Below are positions 23,119 to 32,771 of a DNA stretch of 64,000 nt, piece by piece. Source of the stretch: Leucosporidium creatinivorum (taxonomy: Eukaryota > Basidiomycota > Microbotryomycetes > Leucosporidiales > Leucosporidiaceae); contig BCKL01000039.1 in NCBI GenBank assembly GCA_001600635.1, forward strand, positions 62,001 to 126,000, read 5' to 3'. A program made the position numbers and the translations under genes. Numbering within the stretch: position 1 is the stretch's first letter; each line of letters opens with the position of its first letter. The notes beneath the pieces are model-generated. The model made no database searches and was not told the origin of the DNA. It saw only the letters and a list, made by a program, of their open reading frames with translations.

Positions 23119-25784
23119 CTATCGCACCACCTTCCCCCCCTCAGACCACTCGACCGCCCTCCTGCCCGCCTCTCCCACCGCCCTCCTCAAGACATCCCTC
23201 TTCCTCGTCCTCCCCACCGCACCACCTCCCACTCTCCTCACCCTCGCCAACATCGTCGCCAAACCATCAACAAACAGACTCAGCACCCTCATCGGCAGTC
23301 GGAGGCAGAGGGAGCGGACGAGCAGCCGCAGTTTGGAGGTAAGGTCGGGCGTGCGGAGGAGGAGGAAGAGGAGGAAGAGGGGGAGGAGTTGGTCGATTGT
23401 TAGGCGGGTGGATTTGGCGGAGGAGGAGATGGCGGCGCGCTGTTTCCCTTCGACCCGATCCCCACTCTCATCCCAATGGACCTTCCTCTTCTCCTCCCCT
23501 GCTCTTACCCTCGCCAATCCCAAAAGCTGCAGCACACCCTGCAGCGCTCCTCCGAGCTTAGCTCTCGCCGTTCGATGCAGAGCGAGAAAGCGGAGGACGG
23601 CGAGGTAGGTGAGCGTGCGCGCAAGGTCGCGTTTGCGGCGGCGGTGGTAGTGCGGTCGGGGGATGCCTGAGGGGTCGAGGGAGGTGGAGGGGAGGAAGGC
23701 GGGGTAGCCGTAGTAGGGGTTTGAGTGGTTGTAGGGTGACTTTAGGGTCGACGGGCGGGGGAGGAGAGAACGTCAGCTCGGCAGAGTCGAGCGCGAAGGC
23801 GGCAAAGAGACAACCCACCAGATGCTGAGTGCCCGAGAACCTCTGCGCCCTGCTACTCGAGAAGCCAAGATCCCCACCCGCTCTCCTTCTCAGCGAATTG
23901 GGACTGCCCTCCCTGCTCGTCGCCCTACTAACATTCCTACTGGTCGCCCTCGAGCTCCTCGCCGAAGTAGCTGCCGTCGAAGGCGCTCTGGAACTGGCCG
24001 TTGTCCCTCCGCCTCCTCCTTCGCCCTCCTCGTCCGAAGCGGCGTATCGTTCTGGCTCGGCTTGGAGCTCGTCCCCCTCTGCCTCCATCTCCTCCCCTTC
24101 TGGCGCCGGTGAGGCCAACTCCGACTCATCCACCTCCAAATCCGAATCGTCGCTCATGATCGCCTTCTGCGTCTCGGCCAACCTCTCCTGCAGCTCGGCA
24201 AAGCTAGTGACCCTCCTCAACGCGCTGCCACTCTCCTGCTCGGCTGATGGTGTAGCGCGACGACGACCCCAATTTGACAGGGAGAAGCCAAGCCCTGTAG
24301 CTGGTGAAGTGGGAGTAGTGGAGGATGGGTTGGAGGAGGAGGGCGATTTGAGAGAAGTCATGCTCAGGCCGGAGGGGCGGCGGGTGAGGATCCCTGGTCG
24401 AGCGCCGAAGGAGGAGGAGGAGGAAGGGTCGTGGTGAGGATTCGGAGTGGGTGGGCGAGTAGACGGGGCAGAGTGGAAGACTTCGGTGGTGAGAGAGGTG
24501 GAGGAGGGCGAGGGCGAGGGGAGGGGCGAAGGGTAGGGGTGGGCTTGGTCGCCGTCGCCGGCGGTGGTGGTGGAGCTGGGGAGGGGTGAGCCGTACCTGG
24601 TGAGGATTGGGTTGGTGGGAGTATAGGAGTAGGAGAGGTGACCGCCGTGCGCTGTGATGATGAGAGCAGGGTCAGCTCGGCGCTCGGTCAAGAGCTGTCT
24701 CCGTGCTCGCATCGCGTCGGCGAAGAGCAGACGACAGCGACGAGTAGGAGAAGAAAGCGAGCGTGAAAAGGGTGCAAGCTCACCAGTAAGCAGATGATCC
24801 TTCTCGAAGAACTCTAGCAGCTCCTCGGTGCTCGGGAAGAGGATTCGCTCGAGCGCCGTGTTGGGCAGTACGCGCTTGGCCAGTTGCCACATGCCAGCGT
24901 ACATCCAGCCGTAGTTGAGAACAAAGACTGTTGGTGAGTCGCGGTGCTCAGCGTGGAAACGCGGAGAGAGCGAGACGGCGGAGAACTCACTCGCGCCGAC
25001 CATGCCGGGGAAGTGGGACTTGAGGAGGTCCATGAAGAAGGGGAGGAGTTCGACTTCCTGTATGATGTGAAGTAGAGTCAGCTCGTTCGACATACGGGAC
25101 TAGCGAAGCGCCGAACTGACCAGATTGCTCATGCCCGCTCCCTCCAAATCGACAATCACGACCATCTGCAGCTTGACGCCATCGACCTCACTCAAATCAC
25201 TCAACCACCTCCTGCCCATCTCCCATCCCAAGCGCACAAAATCCTTCAAAGCGCTCAACTGACCATCCTCGGTCCTCCTCACTTGGCTCAGATTGAGCAC
25301 GGCGCAGGGTCGACCGAACTTGTCGTGCAAGGAGGGGTGGAAGAAGAAGAGTGGCGAGTTGAGGTAGAGGGGTGAGACGGTTGCGGTGGATAAGGTGGAG
25401 AGGGAGGGAGAGGGAGAAGTGGATGTAGGAGAAGGGAAGCGGAAGGTGAGAGTCGCGTGCAAGAGCTTGAGAGCGGCCGAAGGGGAGAAGCGAGCTCGGC
25501 GAGAGAACCGGAAGATGGTGACTGTTTGGTTCATTAGCGCCCGGCTGTCAGTTCTTCTGTAGTTCGATAGCCCTGTAGCCCGCCTCTATAAGCTCACCCG
25601 AATCCTCGACAAACGCGCGTGCCCGGCCTTTGATCTCGTCGTTCCAATCCAGCTCTTGCTCGAGTACAGGCAGCAGATCGGTGATAGCCTGCTGTTGAAT
25701 GTCCTGTACCGTGGTAGCGTGCTCGTGGTACTGTGCTGTGATGGCTTCATGTCGAGCCAGCAGCGAGGCAGGGGTCGCGGGCAT
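23119..25784 (-). CDS. Sec14-like CRAL-TRIO lipid-binding protein
   Basis: This is a Sec14-superfamily protein that likely binds or transfers phosphatidylinositol or another hydrophobic ligand. The protein starts MPATPASLLARHEAITAQYH. An intron with branch CTAAT joins to VTIFRFSRRARFSPSAALKL, the CRAL-TRIO N-terminal helix pair. The lipid pocket follows: RPCAVLNLSQVRRTEDGQLS, then LQMVVIVDLEGAGMSNLEVE and FMDLLKSHFPGMVGAIFVLN. Then come YGWMYAGMWQLAKRVLPNTA and FPSTEELLEFFEKDHLL. The closing strand is AHGGHLSYSYTPTNPILTRY. The C-terminal half is unusual: a long Ser/Pro/acidic linker, then YNHSNPYYGYPAFLPSTSLD and a basic helical region with TIDQLLPLFLLFLLL, possibly membrane-touching. About 200 bp of this C-terminal part recurs as a fragment at 41.26 kb. 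Ligand identity is not readable from sequence. Confidence 0.82.
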
Positions 25785-26054
25785 CTCGAGCGCCCGAGAG
25801 CGGCGAGGAGCTGCAGCTTTGTAGGTCTGAGCTGGAGCTGTAGGGCCGGCGTGTAGATGGTCTGATCAGGTGCAGAAACAAGAAGCTGTAGTAGTGTCAA
25901 ATTGAGGTACAAGGCCAACCCACTAACCGCGCCTCTCGCTCTCAGACGCCTCTCTCCCTCCCGCTTCTAACTCGTCTCTCACTCGTCTCGACATCGTGTA
26001 CCGTCCTGCAGCCTACTATCGACCTACAGTCTTCACTCTGCGCCCTGTACCAAG

Positions 26055-26099
26055 ATGGCCAACCACCCCGGGTCTTCCGGCCAACTCCAACAGCACCAA

Positions 26100-26134
<35 letters not shown>

Positions 26135-28672
26135 GCAGCGAGGGGCGCTCGAAGCCTCTCGGATCCGCGAGGTGTGGGCAGAGAACATGGAGGAAGAGTT
26201 TGCCTACATCCGCGCTGCTATCGACCAAGAACCAGGCTACCGCTTCGTCGCCATGGTTCGTCGTCTCCTCCCTTGTCTCGCGCCCGCCGTCTCGCGCTCG
26301 CTAACCAGCTCTCTGCTGTATTTAAACAGGACACCGAGTTCCCCGGCGTAGTAGCAAGGCCTATAGGATCCTTCCGCGGCTCCAGCGACTACCACTACCA
26401 AACACTGCGGTGTAACGTCGACTTGCTCAGGATCATTCAGTTGGGCCTCACCCTCGCCGATGAGAATGGTCAACTCGCCCCCGGAGTTTGTACTTGGCAG
26501 TTCAACTTCAAGTTCAATATCAAGTGAGTGCTAGTGCTGCTGCTCTGTGCCGGGAGGCCGAGGAGTTTGGAGTAAGGAGATGAGATGGCGAGGAGGGGGG
26601 CGTGTTTGGGTTGGAGGCGCTGGTGTAGGAGAGGAAGGCGGGTGCTGAGCTCGCCCCTGCGCTTCGCTAGCAGCAGGATCTGCTGGTGGAGTGCAGTTTA
26701 ATTGCCTCGGTTCCAGCACTCGCTCGAGGCGACTCGACGGCGCTCGTCGCGCAAGGTCACCGTCGCTCTGAGCAAGCTCGTCACATTCATCGGGTGCAGG
26801 GCGGCTCATTGTATCGGAAATGCTCGTGCGCTGCTGCTTCGTCAGCCTCGATCGATGAGCCGAAGCCAGTTGCGTCGGTGGGGCTAACGCTCGCAGGTCA
26901 GCGGCCGCACCTCGCCAGCTCGTTCTTCGCTCTTGCAGTAGAAGGGATGACTGTGGCGTTGATGTAGTGCCACGCTACCCGCGTCACTGCTCCCCTGCTC
27001 CTCTCAGAGCGCCGAGCGTCGCCCCGAGCTTCGTTGCCCTCCGGACAGCCTCAGCCGTGAGCAGGGGCTGTCGCAGAGCTGAGTTCTGACTTCTTGAGCG
27101 CTCAGAGCGTCACCTGTCTAGGGACTGTCGACCGCATGCAGGTCCGGGCGCGTAGTTGCTCTGTCTCGGCGACGACTGGCGGCTTCGCATGGCGCTGCTG
27201 GTCCGGCGATGGCCGGTAGTGATACTTGCCTAATCATGGACAATGTTGGTCCGCTGATGTCTATATTGTCGGGCTCCCACACTCATCGCTTCCCGCCGCC
27301 GGCTCCTCGAGCTCGGCGGCGGGTCAGCGTCACCGCCTCCGGTCCATTGCCACATCCTTCAAAGTCTCGCTAACTCTTCCCTCACCTCCCACAGCGACGA
27401 CATGTACGCCCCCGAATCGATCGAACTGCTCGTCAAGTCGGGCATCAACTTCAAACGACACGACGAGTACGGCATCTCGGTCGAGGCGTTCGGAGAGCTG
27501 TTGATCTCGAGTGGGTTGGTCCTGTTGGAGGAGGTGCAGTGGGTTAGCTTTCACTCGTGAGTCGCCTTTCCTCCGTCTTTACCTCCTCCTCTGCCGCCGA
27601 GGCGTTGTGAGGTGGTCGCCGAGCTCGGTCGAGCACGACCAAGCGCTAGCAGGGCGCCGAGGGCAGCTTCGCGAGCTCAGAGCTGACGCATCGATACTCG
27701 AGCAGCGGATACGACTTTGGCTATCTCCTCAAGATTGTCTCGTGCGCCGCGCTGCCACCAACAGAAGCAGAGTTCTTTGAGCTGCTGAGGATTTGGTTCC
27801 CTTGCATTTGGGACATCAAGGTGCGTCGTCTCGGCTCTCTCACGCACTCTGCTCGCTCGTCGCAGTCCTCGTCTCGTCTCGGCTTTGATGAGCTGGGGCG
27901 AGCGAGGTGGAGTAGTCGAGCTTAGGAAGTTAGAAACGCAAGCTGACCGATGCACACACAGTACCTCATGAAGTCGTGCAAGAGTCTGAAGGGAGGACTG
28001 CAGGAGGTTGCCGACGATCTTCAGGTGCGTTACTCTGCATTGTCGAGGCCCGGCGGAGGGCTGACCCCCTCGTTCTGCTCGTCGTCTCCTCCTCACCCTT
28101 CCTTCGCTCCTCTTCTCAACGACCACCTCCGTCACCATACGCCCTGTGTCCTTGACGTTTCGCACCTCATCAACAGGTCCCACGGATAGGACCTCAACAC
28201 CAGGCCGGCTCGGATTCGCTTCTCACTGCTACCACCTTCTTCAAGATGCGGGGGAAGTTCTTTGAGGATGCCATTGATCCCAAGTACATGGTGAGTGCTC
28301 GTTCTCCTCCCTGTGCACGAGGAGATGAGACGGACGACCAGCTCGGCGCAACGCATCGGCTCGGCGCTCCCCTCGCACCCTTCCCCTCTCTTCCTCCTCC
28401 TCGCCCTTTCCTCATTCGCTCTCCATTCTCCTCCCTTCTGAGTGCCCGGGCTAATCTTCTCCTCGTCATCATAGGGCGTCCTCTACGGCCTCAACTCGTC
28501 CACCTCCCCCGTCGCTCTCACCCACCCACGAGAGCACAATGGCGCGATCCACTACCCCACCACCGGCGTCACCCTTCCTTCCAATCCTACCCCCCTTGCT
28601 GCTGCTAGCTCAGCGGCCATTGCCATCCTTAGCCCGAGTCCGAGGAATAGTCCGGCGGGGGGAGGGAAGTGA
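26055..28672 (+). CDS. POP2: CCR4-NOT deadenylase CAF1/POP2
   Basis: This is the DEDD-type 3'-5' exonuclease of the CCR4-NOT complex, which shortens mRNA poly(A) tails. The protein starts MANHPGSSGQLQQH and continues into a glutamine run at about residues 12-28. The catalytic core opens IREVWAENMEEEFAYIRAAI. The first catalytic D/E pair is in FVAMDTEFPGVVARPIGSFR. LGLTLADENG and WQFNFKFNINDDMYAPESIE follow. The second motif is HSGYDFGYLLKIVSCAALPP. The last aspartate and histidine are in RIGPQHQAGSDSLLTATTFF and KMRGKFFEDAIDPKYM. A C-terminal extension rich in Ser/Pro/Ala ends SPSPRNSPAGGGK. Intron 2 (26524-27394) is 871 nt, about ten times the usual size here, and splits NIN. Identification is certain, and all catalytic residues are present. 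Confidence 0.96.
26524..27394 (+). other. Oversized 871-nt intron of CAF1
   Basis: Donor AA^GTGAGT and acceptor CCCACAG with a CTAAC branch site bound it, and the protein joins perfectly across it. No family-like open frame, terminal repeat or target-site duplication was recognised inside. The other introns of this gene are about 70-190 nt. Confidence 0.75.
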
Positions 28673-28889
28673 GGAGTAGTGGGAGCGGTAGGAGACGTGT
28701 AGTCTTGTAGTATTAGATTCCTGGGTTTTCTACTTCGCGTCGAGCTGCTGGAGAGCAGCGAAGTGAACCGCGGCTCTGTTGAGCGAAGGACTCGGAGCTT
28801 CGCAGCCTCTCGCGTCCCTTCTTGACCTCCGCCATCTTCGCCTCGTGAGTCTGAGCTTTTTTTTGCTCTACTCGATTGAAAGCTCAACG

Positions 28890-30863
28890 ATGCTCACCTA
28901 CACCCGCTTCCCTCGCCCTGTCACTCGCCTACAGCTCATCGGCCCCACCTCCCCTCGAATGCACTCCCTGCGCCCGCGTTCAGCTCCTTCGAAACGCCCT
29001 CGAGCTTCACTACAGAGGAAGACGCCGTACCCGCCGCTCGGGACGGTGGTAGATGCAGATATGAGTGCTCCGGTGCAAAAGCAGAGGAAGAGGACCAGGA
29101 GGAGAGCTTGTGAGTCTGCTCTTGAGAGGGTGCGTCGTCAAGCGAGGGGAGCTGACCTTGCTTGCGAGCTGCAGGCGATCATTGCAAGGCTGCTCGGTGA
29201 GCAGCAGTCTTCTTCCAATAGTTGCTGTAGACTGACCTCCCTCCGAACAGTCGTCGTTGTACCCTTCCCACTCGCTTAACCTCTTCCACCGCCGACATCG
29301 CCGCCGAGGACATCGCTCCCTCCTCAGAGTCTTCACCGTCCTGCGAGCAGTGTACAGCAGCTCAGCGGGAGTGCAGCTACGATGGGAAGACACTGCCTGG
29401 CGGGGAGATCGGTAGCGCTGAGGGGTGGAGCGAATGGAAGTGAGTTTCTGCGCCGAGCTTCGCAGATCTTCGCGTTGAGCTGATGCACTCGTTCGAGCAG
29501 ATCTGTGGGGAGAGTGGTGGAGCTGGACGACCGTCTCGCTCGCCTTGAACGAGCAGTCGCAGCCAAGATCCAGGAAATCGACCGCTCGGCCGAGCTCGAC
29601 GACGACGGCGCTCCCTCTTCGCCTCTACTCGACTCGCAAACCTTATCCGACGTCTCTCCGACGAGCGATATGGCCCAAGACGGCGTCCGACGAATTGAAG
29701 ATGGCGTTCGACGACTCTCGTTCGAGCAGGGCGATCGCTCGCCCTCGTTCAATCCGACCGAATCTCTCGTCGCTGGGACGAACGAGCGGCGGCTCACTCA
29801 AGCTCTCAGCTCCTTCGAGCTCGCTTGGCTGCACGCGGCGGTAGCTCCGGCGCCAGGACCCTGGAGCGCAGTGAGCGCGGTGGAGGATGAGAGGACGGAG
29901 AGGATGGCGTTGGAGCTGAGGGATGTCGTCGAAGAGCTGAGCGGATCGCCCATCAACGACATCGCCTCGCCGGTCGGCCGTCCTATACCTCCTACATCGC
30001 ACGCCACCACCTCTAGCGCCCGCTCCGATCTCTTCCACTGGCGCGACCCCGCCGATTCTCACCCATCCCGCTCGCTCGAGGCTCACTCTTCCTTCCCCTC
30101 CTCTCCTCAATCGTCCACCTTCTGGACCGAGTCGTCTTCGCCAAGCATTCCACACTCGCCATACACGCCCTCTCAAATAGACTACTCTCAACCTCAAGTC
30201 GCTCCCTTCTTCGGCGCTGGAGGAGAGGATGGTTCGCCAATCGCGTTCGGCAAGCTGAGGTTGAACGACGAGAAGATGGCGGGTGTAGATAGTGACGGGA
30301 GGATGGCGGAGAGTTGGCGAGGGAGTGAGCTCCTCGGCACGCAGAGGGTGCCGGTCTCTGCGCCGAGAGGCAGGGCGAGGACACTCGATGAGGCTTTCCA
30401 GCCGAGGCCGCCTCTGTCTTATCATCTTGACTACGCCCCTCCTAGGCTCAACACCTTCCAACGTCCTCTCCATCATCCCTATCACCCCTCTCTCGGTCTC
30501 TGGGACGCCTCTCCCTCACCTCCTCATCCTTCTCACTCCTCCCTCGGCCTACTATTCGACGCCGTCCCTCATTCTCCCGCCTCCTCAAATTCCGCCCATC
30601 ACCTACCTCTCACTCGCACTCACTCACTCGACTCCACCCCCTCCACTCCTCCGCCGTTCAACTTTTCACCTCTCGCCGCCGAGTCCGACCAAGCTCCAGC
30701 TCCTTCGGCTAGGATCAGGATCAAGCATGGTCATCGAGAGCTTCACCCGTGGGATGGGAGGTATGATGAGAGGCTCTGGGAGGGCATAGATGGTTGGTCG
30801 AGCTTGGCGGGCTTTGCTGGGGAAGTTGGAGCGAGCGCCGAGGGTCAGAGGTTGAGGTTCTGA
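28890..30863 (+). CDS. Zn(II)2Cys6 binuclear-cluster transcription factor
   Basis: A fungal-type zinc-cluster regulator. The basic stretch KQRKRTRRRA is followed by an intron. Exons 2 and 3 then give CDHCKAARRRC (C-x2-C-x6-C), a long loop of about 27 residues, and CEQCTAAQREC (C-x2-C-x6-C). The six cysteines are thus complete, but the central loop is much longer than the usual 5-12 residues. After another intron a short coiled coil (VGRVVELDDRLARLERAVAA) would serve dimerisation, the standard position. The remaining 400 residues are low-complexity Ser/Pro/His and end HGHRELHPWDGRYDERLWEG and GQRLRF. No fungal-specific middle homology domain is obvious. The start at 28890 is the first ATG in frame; a second candidate begins MSAPVQKQRKR. 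The target pathway is unknown. Confidence 0.8.
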
Positions 30864-31631
30864 GGCGGTGTAGTCGGAGGGAGGAGTGACGACGGTTGCA
30901 GCGTCTGATCAGAGTTTATGGTGATAGCCCGACGTAGTGCAGACGCTCGTAGCATGAACGAAATTCAGTGTTCCTCGAGCCTCGTTTCAATCTCACGCTT
31001 CGCAAGTCTCTCGATGTCCACTATGTGAGCGGTGCAGGGGAGTCGACACTCTTACTGTCGCTGTGTAGGGAGCTGTTCGAGCAGGTAGCAAGTCGAACGG
31101 ATGAGTTGAAGCAAAGACGAGGTGAGCGGCGAAGGGAGAGAGGCAAGTCGGCTTTCGAGCGTCTGGTCCACTTGAGCGAGTGGAAGGCTCGAGCGTGATG
31201 TGGCTCTGCGCTCGAGCTGGCTCGTGTACAGGGAGCGTGAGAGGCTCTGAGATGTACCATGTCGTCGGAAGCAAGCTCGTCCCACTCTGAACTGCTGAAC
31301 CCCTCGACCGAAGCTCGGCGCACCGTTCGCTCAGCCGCCTGCTCGTGGCTGCACCATCTTAGAGGTCTCTGACTTTGGTTGTTAGACTAATAAGGTACTT
31401 CGACTACCCGGCTGCTGTCGTGAAACGCCAATCAAACTTCTTCAGAGGGCGCAGACGGCACCGAGAGGATCGCCGAGCAGGGCCAGGTGGATGCCTTCGC
31501 CGCCTTTTCCCAGGGCTCGAGCTGAAGCGATCGTGTCGAGAGTCACATTACGTACAACGATGCTCATGCGGTACAGGTAGACCTCGCTCTTCTCCTCCTC
31601 GACCGGCTCTCCCTCCCCACCGAGCACTCCT
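30864..31631. other. Left breakpoint of duplication copy 2; orphan promoter of paralog A
   Basis: The first part is the 3' flank of the zinc-cluster gene. From about 31113 the sequence follows 7000-7517, including the 30-bp element and leader-like DNA of paralog A, yet no RING exon lies downstream on the minus strand. The copy of gene A was therefore not included or has been lost. Confidence 0.7.
31295..31324 (-). promoter_or_regulatory. Orphan copy of the 30-bp upstream element
   Basis: Identical in the core to 7181-7210. It sits in the duplicated promoter of paralog A, but no paralog A follows. Confidence 0.5.
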
Positions 31632-32771
31632 TCAACCTCCCCTCCTGCGCTTCATCGCCCTCGTAGCGACCCCATCCTGCTCAGTCTCGCGAAGAGCAGC
31701 AACGCTGGCCGTCAACTGAGCGTCGAGCGCCTCGACGCGCTCACGAAGCTTGAGGACCACCTCCTCGGCGGCGTCCCTCGCCTTCTCGGCCTTGACGAGC
31801 TTCGAGTGCTGCTCCTCGCAGCCTTCTCGGTGAAGGCTGAGGACGTGGGTGGAGGCGACAGTGGTACAGCCTGGCGTAGCGCAACTGTGGGTCGAGAAGG
31901 CCAGCTGTTAGCGACAGCTCGGCGTCGGCGAGGGGAGCAGGTGGAGCCAGATACGACTCACACGTGCTTCTCGCAAACAGCGGCGTGCGCTTGACGATCC
32001 TTGACGAAGTACGTACCACAGCCTCCGCAATCGTCTCCGCCGCGAGGGCAGCTCTCGATGACCCAGCCGCACTCGGCAAGATGGGCGTCGAGCTCGGCGT
32101 TGCGAAGGGAGGCGTTGCAGCCGTGCTGAGTGTTGGGGCAGGGCTTGGGGCGGTAGGTGCACTTTCAGAGGGGGAGTGGGTGAGCATCTGTAGACCGAGA
32201 GACAAGACAGACGAGCGAGAGCCGCTGACCGAGTTGGTGTGCGCTCGGCGCTCGGCGTACTCTCCCTCCCAGTCGCACTCCTTGTACGTGCACATGACTC
32301 TGCCGAAAGGTGATGAAAGCGTCAGCTTCTATGCCTCCTCTCTCAGCCTCTCCGTCCCCTCCTTCTTCCCCTCCAAGCTCCGTCCAACTCACTGAAGCTC
32401 GCGCACCATCCTGTTGAGCAGCTTGACCTCCTTCAGGTTGACTCCTGGAACCTTCTCACGACAGGTGGGACAGCTTTTCTTGTTGGCGAACCACTTCTTG
32501 AGGCACCTAGAGCAGCAGGCGTGGTCCTCCGAGCATCCGCTAAGTGTTGCCGAGCTGAGAGCATCGTGGCATACTGTAATAGAGCAGGTGAGCGTCCTGA
32601 TTGACTACAGAGAGTCGTGCAGTGTTATGTACTAGCACAGATGAGGCTCTTGGGTACAGCGAACACGAAGAGATCGGTCGAGATGCCCACTGCGCGAGAG
32701 GGAGAGCGTGTGAGGGTCAGCTGCTGTAGTAGAACGGGCTCGGAGGTGCAGGGCAGCCAGTGTAGCTCACT
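31632..32771 (-). CDS. RING + TRAF-type zinc-finger protein, paralog B'
   Basis: The duplicate of paralog B. The start codon is split: A at 32771, intron 32690-32770, TG at 32689-32688. The first exon reads MGISTDLFVFAVPKSLICA. The RING, finger exon CTYKECDWEGEYAERRAHTN, signature CPRGGDDCGGCGTYFVKDRQ, last finger CATPGCTTVASTHVLSLHRE and tail MKRRRGG are all preserved. Coding differences from B are few. The introns differ more, for example a short deletion and several substitutions in the intron after CEKH. No break in the reading frame was seen, so both copies look usable. This excess of intron over exon change suggests selection on the protein. Confidence 0.85.

Noticed and set aside
29643-30485. 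280-codon open frame on the minus strand inside the zinc-cluster gene
   Set aside because: It is a shadow of the plus-strand coding exon; its Arg-rich composition follows from the opposite strand and it has no family resemblance.
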